Shown: one piece after another, positions 34,233 through 45,137 of the stretch
How the letters are laid out: each line of letters starts with the position of its first letter
How positions within the stretch are numbered: position 1 is the stretch's first letter
Assembly (NCBI GenBank): GCA_023935145.1
Contig: CM043705.1
Span: forward strand, 16,560,501-16,624,500
From: Bretschneidera sinensis
Lineage: Eukaryota > Streptophyta > Magnoliopsida > Brassicales > Akaniaceae
Direction of reading: 5' to 3'
Length of the DNA stretch: 64,000 bases
Made by a program: the position numbers and the translations under genes
Notes under the pieces: model-generated
Told to the model about the DNA's origin: nothing
Database searches by the model: none
Seen by the model: the letters and a program-made list of their open reading frames with translations, nothing else

Positions 34233-36333
34233 CCACACCACACAGGTACATGTTTATTTATTTTTCTTTTGTTTTGTTTGTTTTGTTTTTAATTAATTTT
34301 ATTTCAATATTACTTTTTAGTTTACTTTAATTTGATTTTTGGTATTATTTTTATTATTTATTTGGATAATTTTATTTTATTTTATTTTTTTCTTTTGGAA
34401 CAAACAAGTTTTTTTTTAACTAGAACTAGGCCCACTTGCAGCAGCCCACGCCGCGGCCCACCAACAGAGCACCTTGCCTAGCAGCAAGGAGGCCCAGTTC
34501 ACCCAGCCCAGCCCCGCGCCCTAGCATCGGCCGCGCTTCAGCTTGCAAAATGCCCACACATGCCCACGTCTTCAAGCCGCGGCGCCCACTAGGCTGAGCT
34601 GCGGCTCCACCTGATCTACCAACACATGAACTGGTCCTTTTAAAACCCAAATCTGCATTATCTTCTACATTTCACCTTTGAGAAACACATCACACTTCTC
34701 TCTCTCTCATCCTCTCTCCAAACCCTCACTTACCCACTCACTTTTACTCAAATTTCTTGATTCTAACATCATTTCTTAGAGGATTTAGCACTAATATTGC
34801 AGATTTTGTTGGAAATTTCTCCAAAAAGCTTGGTACTAAGAGGATTTTGGGTTCATCAAGAAAATTTCAAGTTGGTGGGTGCTCCTTCTTCTCTCCAATT
34901 TTGGGAATCAAATCAAGCACGACATGCAGTTCAAGTGGTAGAGCACAATTTTTAGCTTCTGTGCACTTTTGCTTACAAAGAGAGTTTCCTTTACATTTTC
35001 TTTCACATTGAGGACAATGAAATTTTTAAGTTGGGGGTAGAGAAAACATATTTCTTTTTTTTCCATTAAACTGCTTAGTGTCATGTTCCCTTTTTATTTG
35101 TTTTTAGCATGCTTTGTGTTAAGCCTTGGAGCTAATTCACATGTCAATATTATGAACTTAATTGTGATAGCATATAACATTTAGAAGAAATTAAATCTTG
35201 CTTCAGTTTGAAAATGATTTAAGTGTCAATCTTTATTTGTTTTGATACTCTAGTTTGCGATAAGATTTTATGATTAGTCTAAAACATTTAGTGAAGTTTT
35301 ATGTGTGATTGCTTTGTGAATACTTTTGCGGTCTCGACAAGCTTTAGAACTTATTTGATAATCACTTGAGGCAAATTCTTATAATGCACATCCCTTAGGA
35401 TATGATATAGGCCATTTTTGGACCGTTTGAGCCTTTCAAACTTACCTTTGCTATATTTATCGCTAGTCACCCGTTTGAGCATGTTTTTGAAAAAGAATTT
35501 GAGTCTTGTTTCTTTCAATAACCCATTTACTTACCTTTATGAGCCTAAAAATATTTTATCCTTACCTTTGTTTATAAAGAACTTAGTTATACACATTTTT
35601 TGAGAAGCACTTAAGAGGAGATAAGTTGGGGGTTGTGGAAAAGAGAAAAAAAAATGAAAAGAAGGTAAATGGTCTTATGCCAAAATAAAAAAGAAGTGAA
35701 GTATGGCAAAGAAAGAAGAAAAGAAAAGTGGTGACTTATCGAGAGATATGCTCTTATAAAAAAAATGGTTGAAGAAGTTGGGTGTTGAAGTAAGGTTATC
35801 TAGTGCTTAAAAGAATGTTATGTTTAAAATTAAGAGATTAAGTTCTTTTATTGGTTGAATCATTCATGTTCTTTCTTAACCTTTACCTTAGCCTAACGTT
35901 ACAAGCTTATTAAAGACCTATTGATCCAATGTAGTGTGACTTTTCTACAATAGTGGAGAGTGATTTGAAAAATAAGTCTATGGAGCTTGATTTGTGATTG
36001 ATGTCACTTAATTTATTATGTTTTTAGAGGCCAAGACTTGTATTCATGAATGTTATGCATAAAATCATCCGATTGCTCGGATAAATGGATTGTGGTAAGA
36101 TGGATGTTAAGAGTCGATAACAATTTTAAGATTGATGTTTGGATTACTTTTGGACTTGGCTGATATTTAATGATTCTATAAGTTGTGTGTTATGTGCGAT
36201 TTCTGAGACAAATAGTGAATTGCTCATAGTTTAACATTAACATTGCTTTACTTTGTTTTGATTCCTACCGTAGAATTCATCTCTTGTTTTCACTTGAATT
36301 GCTAAGGACTAGCAATAAGCTAGTTGGGGGTTG
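34233..36333 (+). other. Non-coding 3' region of the Athila-like element
   Basis: I see no env-like ORF here. A GC-rich island at 34425-34640 stands out from the AT-rich surroundings. G-rich, PPT-like strings (AGTTGGGGGT) occur three times, near 35030, 35624 and 36322, and the last directly precedes the 3' LTR and is the likely functional PPT. Confidence 0.7.
36321..36333 (+). other. Polypurine tract of the Athila-like element
   Basis: AGTTGGGGGTTG lies directly before the LTR start TGATGAGAG at 36334. Confidence 0.65.
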
Positions 36334-37618
36334 TGATGAGAGTCATAAGCTGCATCTTAACAGTACTTAATTGTTAGCATTTTAGGGTTGATCAAGGTTT
36401 GACATACACTTTTATACCTTAATAACTTTAAAGTGATATTCTTGGATCATTGATCTATTTCGGTGCATTTTCAGGTACTTTGAGTTTAAAAGAGATGGAA
36501 AAGCTATCATTGCTTAAAGCTCAAAGATTCCAAGTGTATCGGAGTGAAGGAGTGCTTCCGAAAGGACAAGATGAAGGGTTTATGGGCAAGGAAGCCTAGG
36601 CGCCTAGAAGCTCTAGACTCCACCATCAGAGAGGGCCTAGGCGCCTAGAAGAGAGAGCCCGGGCACACCCAAGCAAGGAACAACTAGAGCTGTAGCCTGG
36701 ACTAGGTAGGGTAGCGACGCCCAGAAGCACACCCAACCAAGGATCAGGCAGGGCCGCGGCGCACACACGATTCCCTTCTCCGAGTTATGCCCTAATTAGC
36801 ACTGTAATGATTGTTTAAACCCTAAAAGCACCCTTGGGCCTTTTGTATTATAAATAGATCACTTAGGGTTTATGAAGAAGACAATCATTAGAGGTCGAAG
36901 GCCAGGGAAAACATCATGAAGGCTACCACATTCTCCCCCATGGCTAACTAATTTCCAAGCAAGGCGAAGGGATGAATCCCTAGGTGTAGTTGTTCTTATT
37001 TTCCATTATTGATTCAGTTGTAGTTTGGATTTATTATCAAAACATTGTATGAGTTACTCTTTAATTTAATTAGAAGATTTTTCTCTTAATCCAGTAATTG
37101 TATCTTTCTTCTCCATATAAATCTAGTCATGTTTTTTCTTATGTGATGTTGTTTAGGTATGATTGAGTCTGGTAGATTTATCCTTTAGATTTATCCATTT
37201 CTGCAATATTGTCGTTAAAGATATATTGCTGTTTCTTGATAAACCTATAGGATAGATCATGTGTGCTTAACTCAAAAGTAAAGAGTAATTCATATCAATT
37301 ACATTAAGGGTTTATGTATGTGCTTGATTGAATATTTGCTGATTGCTTGTTTGGGATGTGAAACTTGCAATCGAGATAAAAACAACTGAATTGAGATTGG
37401 AATAAGGCAACGAACCTAGGGAGGATTCCTAGAACCTTGTTGCTTCCATTATATTTTTCATTACAATTACACAATTTTCTCACACTACTCAGATTTTCTC
37501 ATTTAGATTCTACCGTTTCATATTAAAGTTTACACTTCCCTTGTAGTTCACGTTTCTCTGTGGAATTGACACTCCAAAGCTGTGCTACAACTACCGTGTT
37601 ATACTTTGGACGTAATCA
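36334..37618 (+). repeat. 3' LTR of the Athila-like element
   Basis: This is the uninterrupted 1,285-bp LTR. It shows the original target of the inner element, reading AGTACTTAATTGTTAGC across the site. A TATA box lies at 36849-36856. The end, CGTAATCA, is followed by the target-site duplication AGAGT. Confidence 0.93.
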
Positions 37619-37623
37619 AGAGT

Positions 37624-37894
37624 CTTAATTAAGTTTCCTATTATGTGTTATAGTAGGTTTCTTAAATCTTATATATTTTATGTCTATCTTATCTAGTTAT
37701 GTCTCTTAATCCTATTAGGTTTGGTATTCATAAATCTATATATATGTATATACATATATATATGTATGTATATATATATATATATATATACATATATATG
37801 TATATATATGACTATATGTATATATATGACTATTGAATTGTATTCAGATCATCAATTAATAATACAAAATTTATTTTCAATTCTTAATTTCAAC
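37624..37894 (+). repeat. Remainder of the left LTR of the outer Copia-type element
   Basis: It continues from 19042 and matches 38915-39083. It contains an AT-rich microsatellite (37737-37815) and ends TTCAACA before the PBS. Confidence 0.8.
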
Positions 37895-37948
37895 ATGGTA
37901 TCAGAGTTCAAGGTTTGGGATCCTTGAGGTGATATGAGATAAACACCA

Positions 37949-37949
37949 T

Positions 37950-38041
<92 letters not shown>
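37949..38041. repeat. Compound (CA)n(TA)n microsatellite
   Basis: Roughly 23 CA units are followed without a break by roughly 23 TA units. Confidence 0.95.
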
Positions 38042-38045
<4 letters not shown>

Positions 38046-38309
38046 TAGAATACTTTTTTAGTTTCTATTTTGTTTTTCTTTTTTCGACAATTTTTCTAGT
38101 GTGACTTTGGTGCTGTACGACAAACAAAACTATGGATATGTTTACGAGTATTGCTCATTACACTGTTCACAGGTATTGTTAACAGCGTGATTTTCGAGTA
38201 TTGTTCATATGTAGTAGAGAAAGTTTGATAAATAGATTCATAAGAGAGAAAAAAAAAGACAGTAAAAATTAATACTATTAAAAAAAATATATGTTGAGTT
38301 CTAGAAGAA

Positions 38310-38545
38310 GTTGAAAAAGAAGGAAAAATGTTCAAGAAGAAGAAGAAGAGTTCATTAAGAAGTTAAAAAAGAAGAAGAAGAGTTCAAAAAGAAGGAGAAG
38401 AAGAAGAAGAGTAGTTCAAGAAGAAAAAGAAAAAAAGTTCAAGAAGAAGAAGAAAAAAAGAGCTCAAAAAGAAGAAGAGTTCAAGAAGAAGACGAAAGTT
38501 CAAGAAGAAGAAGAAGAAGAGTTCAAGAAAAAGAAGAGTTCCTCA
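38310..38545. repeat. GAA-rich degenerate repeat
   Basis: Imperfect units of the form GAAGAAGAAGAGTTCAAGAA are repeated many times. A second tract of the same kind lies at 39083-39230, after the right LTR. Confidence 0.85.
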
Positions 38546-38874
38546 CCCTGATGTTGATGTTATTGATCCATACATGTTGATGTTGTTAACTCGATCCAAC
38601 TTGTGCTGATGTTGTATCCTCTCGACTCAATGATTATAGGCTTGCAGCCCATTCAAGTTAAAGTCAATGCTAGTAAAAAAACCAAGACAAAAAAAAAGTC
38701 AAAGTCTTGTTGATCCGAGCTATTTGACGTGGGTGTGGAGCTCTGACTTGCTCTCATAGGTTATTGTAATTTATGGGTTTGGGTTTATTTGTTTCAGATT
38801 AGATGAGGTTTGTTGTTGGTGTGGGTTTTTTTGTAACAAGTTAGTGCATGTGTATACTCCAACTTGAGGGGGAG

Positions 38875-39083
38875 TGTTGAGAGTCCTAATTAGGTTTATG
38901 TTGAGAGTTGTAATTAGGTTTCCTATTATGTATCATAGTAGGTTTCCTAAGTCTTATCGATTTTGTATCTATCTTATCTAGTTATGTCTTTTAATCCTAT
39001 TAGGTTTGGTATTCATAAATCTATATATATGACTATTGAATTGTATTCAGATTATAAATTAATAATATAAAATTTATTTTCAG
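38875..39083 (+). repeat. Right LTR of the outer Copia-type element (3' truncated)
   Basis: It matches 19033-19042 plus 37624-37870. A 24-bp tandem duplication near its start repeats the TGTTGAGAGT...TAATTAGG segment. It stops at TTTATTTTCAG, about 20 bp short of the left copy, where GAA repeats begin. Confidence 0.8.
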
Positions 39084-39285
39084 AAGAAGAAGAGTTCAAG
39101 AAGATAAAGAAAAATAAGAGTTCAAGAACAACAAAAACAAGAAGAGTTCAAGAAGAAGATTAAAAGTTCAAAAAGAAGAAGAGTTCTTTACCATTCTTGA
39201 AGAAGAGTTCTTCACCCATGATAAACAGTTAGGTCACCACGCTAGTACCACCTAACGAGACAAGATTTGAGAACACCGAATCAAG
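39084..39285 (+). repeat. Second GAA-rich tract, partial copy of the outer element's interior
   Basis: The tract and the following GAAGAGTTCTTCACCCATGAT resemble 38320-38560 of the interior, which reads GAAGAGTTCCTCACCCTGAT. This suggests a second, truncated interior after the right LTR. Confidence 0.5.
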
Positions 39286-39916
39286 GCTCTGATACCATTT
39301 GTGATTATACCTCTAAAATCTACTTACTCAAATTTTATGCAAAAAATACAACCGCAACAATTAAATAAGCAAAACAAATAAATATCAAGAACACATCAAT
39401 TTAATGTGGTTCGGCAACCTCTTCGCTTTCGTTCACCAACAAACATACTACTTTATTAATCTTCAATTAAAACTTTAGGAAGAGCAAAGTTGCTAAACTC
39501 TTATAACCTTACAACCCGAAAGCCCTAATTCACCCAAAGCTTTCAACCTAGCTCTAGTTGTAAGTGCTATCCTTACTTGACAACCCAAAACCACAATACA
39601 CCCAAAGCTCTCATCCTAGGTCTAGCAGTAAACCCATCTAGTTTAGAATATATATTGGAATTATGAGTGTGCCTCAAACCTTCTCTAGGAACCCCTTATA
39701 TAGTGGACATTTTCCTAATACTATTAGAAAAAGAACAACAACAACATAGTAAACTACTACTACTATACTAGAACAAACAATAAGCTAATAGGAAACTACT
39801 ACCACTCCTACTAGAGCAAACAACTATAAAAGAGAAAAAAAAAATTTCCAAACCAATTAAAAGTCTTCATTGTGGGGAATTGAACCAAAATCCTAACAAA
39901 TCTCCACCTTGGCTCA
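39286..39916 (-). mobile_element. Minus-strand LTR flanked by a PBS and a PPT
   Basis: The LTR is 39300-39898 (599 bp; TGTG...AACA on the plus strand). On the minus strand the element's PBS, TGGTATCAGAGC (39286-39297), lies just after the LTR end. A PPT-like GAGCCAAGGTGGAGA (39901-39916) lies just before its start. In a normal element those sites flank the interior, so here a single LTR joins the 3' end of one interior to the 5' start of another. The interior on both sides is short or unrecognisable. Confidence 0.6.
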
Positions 39917-40924
39917 AATTCTTCACCTCATCATTAAATTTAACTTTCTTCTTTGGTTGCTATAATCTATGGTCTTTCCATTTCTTTCACTTACTTTTTA
40001 AAGCAATCATCCTCTCATTCAACACGTACAAGCTCTCTTCATTCATGGTATCACACATTTGGAAAAAAAATGTAAGCTATAAATTGGAATAAGCAAGGAG
40101 AATTATAAACTCCAGCTGACTTGTATTCAAGATTTTGCTTATTTTGTCAGTCATTGTTCCTGTGAGGGAGGGAAACTCCTCTCTTAATTTCATTTTTTTT
40201 TTCAATTAGTCTAAATTTTTTAGAAATAATTATTGCAAGTACTACTTTCTATTGATGTTGAAAATCTACTAAGCGAGCCCATGAATCCTACATATATGAG
40301 AACATGTAAACTATATAGTCTCCCAGAGTTTGGGTCTTCGAGGAAGAATCGCCGATGCTAAAATCGGTATTCTTCAAGTTAAAGAAATTTAGATAGCTAG
40401 AGAGTTATAGAAAGAGGTATCCTGTGTGGAGGGGAGAGCTTCCCTCTTTATATAAGCCCTAGAGATCTTATTTCTAGAAAATATGGAATGGGTCCCACTA
40501 GGGTGGCTTATTCTATGATTTTAGGTGTCCATCTCATACCTTTAGGTTCACCAAGGGTGGCTTAATGCATGCCTCTAGGTCTATGAGCTCATCATTGTAC
40601 CTTGGAGTGATGTCACGTGTCCACTTGTCAATTTCTAACTTGTTGGCATATGTTTAGATATATCATAAGCCCCCTACTCCCTTAAGTGTGAGGTTCAGCT
40701 TGAGGGAGTAGTTCGGGTAGTGTTTCTTATCAATGCTGATACACCGGTGCACACTGGTTAACACCAACCAGACCCAATGCACGCTAGAAGAGACAGTGCA
40801 CATGATACAGACCTTAGACTAGTGCACACTGGTAGGCACAACATTGATCAAGTGCACATTGAGGAACACAACTCAGATGACATGCCCACTGGTCCAAGAA
40901 GAGCGCCAACATTCAGGAGGAGTG
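39917..40924. other. Unassigned repeat-like DNA
   Basis: I see no gene. On the minus strand, TTATATAAAGAGGG (near 40445) and the following purine-rich leader look like an LTR promoter. On the plus strand, GTGCACACTGG-type units recur irregularly at 40745-40885. Neither could be tied to an element. Confidence 0.35.
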
Positions 40925-41337
40925 TCAAGATCAAAGCTCTTTAATGTAGACAACTCAACAATAGTTAGAGTTAGTATTCTGTTACAGTTAGTTATAGGAC
41001 TGTAAATAATAGACTAGTATATGCATTTGTGTATAAATAGTTGTAATCCTTTTTGAAAAGATCATTGAATAAGAATTCTCAAGGAATTTCTTCTCAAATG
41101 AGTAGGAGCTATCCACTTGCTCGAAAAGTGGCAATTCGTCATACTTCAACATATTTTATTTCTCCATTCTTTTTTTCCTAATCCCATTCATTTATGTTCT
41201 TCTTTCTTGATTCATATTTTGTTTTCTTTTTTTACACCTGTACCTTCCTAAAATTGGTGCTTTCATTATTCCCTCTTATTTTCCTCATTCAAGACACACT
41301 TTTCCACACCTTTTCCTCCACAGTCAGTCACTTAGAC

Positions 41338-42430
41338 ATGACAGAAGGCATTAGAACTTATAGCAGAATGGATGACCATTTCAAGAAGCTACAAACTCAA
41401 ATAGATAATGTTCACCAGTTCCGCACCACTCAATATAAAAAAATCTCTGAATATAAAAAGAGTATGGATTCTCATATTGTAGATCTCAACAAGACCTTAA
41501 ACACTTACATGCTTTCTCAAGATCAGAAATGGGAACAGCTCTGCCAGACTACTATTCATGCAGAGACTCAAGTTAGACAAGAAAATGATAGTCCTTCCCA
41601 ACACAAAGAAAGTAAATCTTGTACTTTACCTCTTCGGAATTTCAGGATGGAATTCCCAAAGTTTGATGGTTCAGATGTTGAAGGATGGATCTTCAAGTCA
41701 TAATAGTTTTTTTGACTATCACACAACACCTGATCAGAGGATACTTATTTCTTTTTTCCACATGGAAGGCCCTACCCTTTCTTAGTTTCAATGGGTTCAC
41801 AAAGGAGGTCTTCTCTATTCTTGGATAGCACTCTAGGAAGCTCTCAAGATGAGATTTGGCCCTGCAACTTATGAAGATCGTCAAGGTTCTTTAGCAAAAT
41901 TACAACAAACTACCACTGTTGCTGAGTACCAAGCACACTTAGAAGCATTAGCCACAATAGTTCATAGCTTATCAGATTCATTTCTTGTTAGTCTTTTCAT
42001 ATCTGGATTGAAGCCAGAGTTGAAAAGAGAATTACTGCTCCTTCAACCCTCTTTTGTCATCCAAGCAATGGTCATGACAAGATTGCAGGAAAGCAAGCAC
42101 AATGACATAAGATAGTCCTTCAAACCTCCTTGGCATACTGCTCCAACTACTATTTTCACTCCAGGTAATTTTAAGAACACCTTACCTCCATTTAATAGAC
42201 CAGATTTTAATACTACACCCACCAATAAACCTCTAAAATAAAGAATCACACCCACACAGCCTAACACCCAAATTCCTTTCAAAAGAATTAATCCTGCTGA
42301 GGTGAACAGTAAAAGGGAAAAAGGACTTTGCTATACCTGTGATGAAAAATACCATCCTAGCTACAGACGCAAGAACAAATTCTTGACTTTAATTGGTGAT
42401 CAAGAATATGATGTATGCCCTGATATCATA
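41338..42430 (+). pseudogene. gag of the Reina-like element
   Basis: The start MTEGIRTYSRMDDHFKKLQT leads into a coiled-coil-like N-terminus and then FRMEFPKFDGSDVEGW. The frame shifts near 41690. It resumes with an ATYEDRQGSLAKLQQTTTV...SLFISGLKPELKREL block (41849-42115), typical of this Gag family. A degenerate knuckle (CYTCDEKYHPSYRRK) follows near 42330, where the last Cys is replaced. Several stops are present. Confidence 0.75.
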
Positions 42431-42539
42431 GAGTATACAACACCCCAGTTCACAAATGATTAATCCCACTTACTATCAGAAATAAGTCTAAATGCTCTAA
42501 CTGGCCAGTTAAGTCCTAGGACACTAAGGTTATTAGGAA

Positions 42540-42937
42540 AACATGGAATTTTTACCCTACAGATCTTGATAGATAGTGGTAGCACACACAATGTCATTCA
42601 AGAAGAAGTAGCACCTGTGGGAAATGATGATTACTTGTGTTGTGACAATATCTGCTCTTCAGTAGATCTCTTACTACAGAACAATGATTTTTTATTGGAT
42701 TTATTTGTGCTCCATATTCAAGTGGTTGATATAGTGCTTAGCATTCAATGGTTGAACCAGCTAGGACCTATCTTAACCAATTACAAAGACTTTACCATGC
42801 AGTTTGACTGGCATGTACAAACAGTACACCTTCAAGGAGAATCTTGTCTCTATCCCCAACCCATAAACCCCAAACAACTCCAAAAACTTGCTACCTACAA
42901 TGGCATAATTTTCTATTTCCACTTAACACTAACTTAA
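42540..42937 (+). pseudogene. Protease region of the Reina-like element
   Basis: ILIDSGSTHNVIQEEVA is the aspartic protease active-site block, with the DSG triad intact. VDIVLSIQWLNQLGPILTNYKDFTMQF follows, the usual second block of chromovirus proteases. Confidence 0.8.
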
Positions 42938-43099
42938 CCTAACCCACAACTAGAAAATCACCACATTCCCCCCAATATCCACCATTTCCTACAAAACTAA
43001 AGTTATGTTTTTCAAATTCCCACTACACTTCCACCATCCAGACCACTAAACCATAACATACATCTTATTACTGGTTGTACACCTATCAATGTAAAGCTC

Positions 43100-44453
43100 T
43101 ATAGTACCCCCAGTTCCAGAAAGGGGAAGTTGAAAAGCTGGTACAAGAGATGCTAGACAATGGCATTAAAATAAAAAATCAGAGCCCTTTTTTCTTCTCC
43201 AAAACTGTTGGTAAAAAAGAAAAATGGGTCATGGAGATTCTGTGTGGACTATAGGGCACTAAATGTTATTACCATTAAAGACAGGCTTCCTATCCCCACC
43301 ATTGATGAGCTGCTGGATGAACTAAATGGTACAAAAGAATTCTCCAAGCCTGATCTGAAAGCTGGCTACCATAAGATAAGAGTGGTAGAAAAGGTATTCA
43401 TAAGACTACTTTTAGAACACATGAAGGGCACCATGAGTTTCTAGTCATGCCCTTTGGCCTCACAAATGCCCCTTCCACTTTTCAAGCGACAATGAACATG
43501 GTTTTCAAACACTTCTTAAGGAAATTTTTCATTGTTTTCTTTGATGACATACACATCTACAGTACCTCTTTAGAAGACCATCACCATCACTTACAACTGG
43601 TCCTTGAGTGCCTCACCACCAATCAACTCTTTGCCAACAAGAAGAAATGTGACTTCTGCAAAGAATCTATTGAGTACTTGGGCCATGTTGTATCCTCTCA
43701 AGGTGTTCAACCTGATAATACTAAAGTGAAAGCAATGCTTGAGTGGCCAATTCCCACAACTCTCAAACAATTAAGAGGCTTTTTGGGACTTACTAGATAC
43801 TATAGAAAATTTGTCCAACATTATGCCACTATTGTTGCCCCTCTCACTAATCTTATAAAGAAGGATGCTTTAACTTGGAGCCTTGAAGCACTACAGGCCT
43901 TTATCACCTTGAAATTAGCTATAACTCGAGTCCCTGTCTTGGTACTATCTAACTTCGCTAAGCAATTTGAAGTGGAGATAGATGCTTCTAATGTGGGCAT
44001 TGGAGCTGTTTTGTCTCAAGTTGGCCATTCATTAGCTTTTTCAACAAAAATATGGGAGCTAGAATTAGAGCATTCTCTAACTATGTCAAGGGATTGCATG
44101 CCATCACTGAAGCTAAGATGAAATACTGGCAATACCTATTGGGTGGGACATTCATTATCAAAACAGACCACATGAGCTTAAAAAATCTATTAAACCAGGT
44201 GATTCAAACACCTGAACAACATCACTACCTCAGCAAACTCCTTAGGTTTGACTACACCATTGTCTACAGACTAGGCAAAGACAATGATTATGCTGATGCC
44301 CTCTCCAGAGTCCTAGAATACATGCAGGAACACATTGCTCAGCCAGAAGAACAACTAATGGCTCTCTCACAGATATCTCTGTCACTAATTACAGACTTGC
44401 AAAATGAAAATGCTAGTGACCATTGGTTGGTCAGTATTTATAAAATCTTGTAG
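43100..44453 (+). pseudogene. RT and RNase H of the Reina-like element
   Basis: RT blocks are [36 protein letters not shown], the catalytic FFDDIHIYS (43534-43560), and GFLGLTRYYRKFVQHY. RNase H carries FEVEIDASNVGIGAVLSQ and KTDHMSLKNLL. Frameshifts near 43400 and 44050 and a stop at 43442 disable it. The RT active site keeps both aspartates. Confidence 0.87.
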
Positions 44454-45137
44454 ACAGATCCATCACAGCAACCAGATTATACTTGTAGAGATGGATTACT
44501 TTACTATAAAAGCAAACTAAGGCTCAACTCCAGCTCCAATATGAAGAATTCACTCATCCAAGAATTCCATTCTACTCCTTTGGGTGGCCATTTTGGTGTC
44601 CTCAGGACTTTTCTTAGAGTCAATTCTAATTTTTTCTAGCCTAATATGAGGAAGAATGTCCAAACATTTATTCAAACCTGCCTAGTCTGCCAGACCACTA
44701 AGTACTCTACTAAAAGGGTTGTAGGCCTTCTTCAACCCCTCCCTATTCATGATCAAATATGGGAAAAGGTGTCTATGGATTTCATAACAGGGTTACCTAT
44801 GTCTAAAGGGTACACAGTAATCTTGGCGGTGGTGGACAGACTAATCCAAAGCAGCTCATTTTGGAGCACTCCTTACTTCTCACACAGCAAGCTCAGTGGC
44901 ACAGCTCTTCCTCAATATAGTGATCAAACATCATGGGTTTTCTAAATCCATTGTTTTTTACAGAGATAGTATCTTCCTCAGTAATTTTTCGCAACATTTA
45001 TTCACCCTCAGTGGGACCACATTTAGTCAAACCTCTTCCTACCACCCTGAGACTAATGGACAAACAAAAGTCTTGAATAGGTGCCTTGAGCAGTACCTTA
45101 GAGCTTTTGTGCATGACGAACCTAAGCTCTGACATAC
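44454..45137 (+). pseudogene. Truncated integrase of the Reina-like element
   Basis: It has a CLVCQTTK zinc-binding block, the first catalytic Asp in SMDFITGLP and a second in FYRDSIFLS. The catalytic Glu region, YHPETNGQTKVLNRCLEQYL, has Lys at the usual Glu position. The frame shifts near 44900, has a stop at 45129, and is cut at 45137 by the next element. Confidence 0.82.

Larger units (their letters stand above)
19043..37618 (+). mobile_element. Athila-like Gypsy retrotransposon, itself interrupted
   Basis: The target-site duplication AGAGT is perfect (19038-19042 and 37619-37623). The left LTR is 19043-19078 plus 28581-29860, and the right LTR is 36334-37618. The PBS at 29866 is TGGCGCCGTTGCTGGGGA, a type seen in Athila and Tat elements. 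Pol resembles Athila: the RT has FMDD, and the integrase ends with [10 protein letters not shown] then HLPV. About 2.1 kb of non-coding DNA follows integrase where some relatives carry an env-like ORF. Gag has a large deletion, the protease is missing and there are many stops. The left LTR is split by a Tekay/Del-like element at 19079-28575. Confidence 0.88.
37895..38874 (+). other. PBS and non-coding interior of the outer Copia-type element
   Basis: TGGTATCAGAGTTC at 37895 is the PBS. The interior has a compound microsatellite, (CA)n at about 37949-37995 running into (TA)n to 38041, and a GAA/TTCAAGAAGAA-rich stretch at about 38310-38545. The PPT, ACTTGAGGGGGAG, is at 38862-38874. No protein motif is present. 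Confidence 0.75.
19033..39083 (+). mobile_element. Short non-coding Copia-type element, split by a nested insertion
   Basis: The outermost layer of the nest. The left LTR is 19033-19042 plus 37624-37894, a PBS follows at 37895, the internal region runs to 38874 and the right LTR is 38875-39083. The PPT before the right LTR (ACTTGAGGGGGAG) is typical of Copia. The internal region, about 980 bp, has no coding capacity and is rich in GAA repeats, so the element needed proteins from another copy. Continuity of the left LTR is shown by the right copy, which reads TGTTGAGAGTCCTAATTAGG where the left reads TGTTGAGAGT, then the insertion, then CTTAATTAAG. The right LTR lacks its final 20 bp or so. 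Confidence 0.8.
40925..45137 (+). mobile_element. Reina-like Gypsy element, 3' part displaced by insertion
   Basis: A probable 5' LTR or leader (TATAAATA at 41032-41039, then GAATAAGAATTC-rich sequence) precedes gag (41338), protease, RT, RNase H and integrase. Integrase is cut off at 45137, after the codons for EPKL, a stop, and HT, where another Gypsy element inserts. The remainder is not found in the window. The PBS and exact LTR limits are not visible. The lineage is inferred from the Gag motif FPKFDGSDVEGW and RT/INT motifs. Confidence 0.75.

Noticed and set aside
34426..34650. GC-rich minus-strand ORF of 74 codons
   Set aside because: It lies in a GC island inside the Athila-like element, is antisense to it, and its Gly/Ala/Arg composition follows from base content.
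34233..36333. Env-like gene in the Athila-like element
   Set aside because: Some Athila relatives have one, but no ORF of reasonable length, signal peptide or transmembrane segment is visible here.
37721..37927. Plus-strand ORF of 68 codons rich in Tyr and Ile
   Set aside because: It is translated from a TA-rich microsatellite in an LTR.
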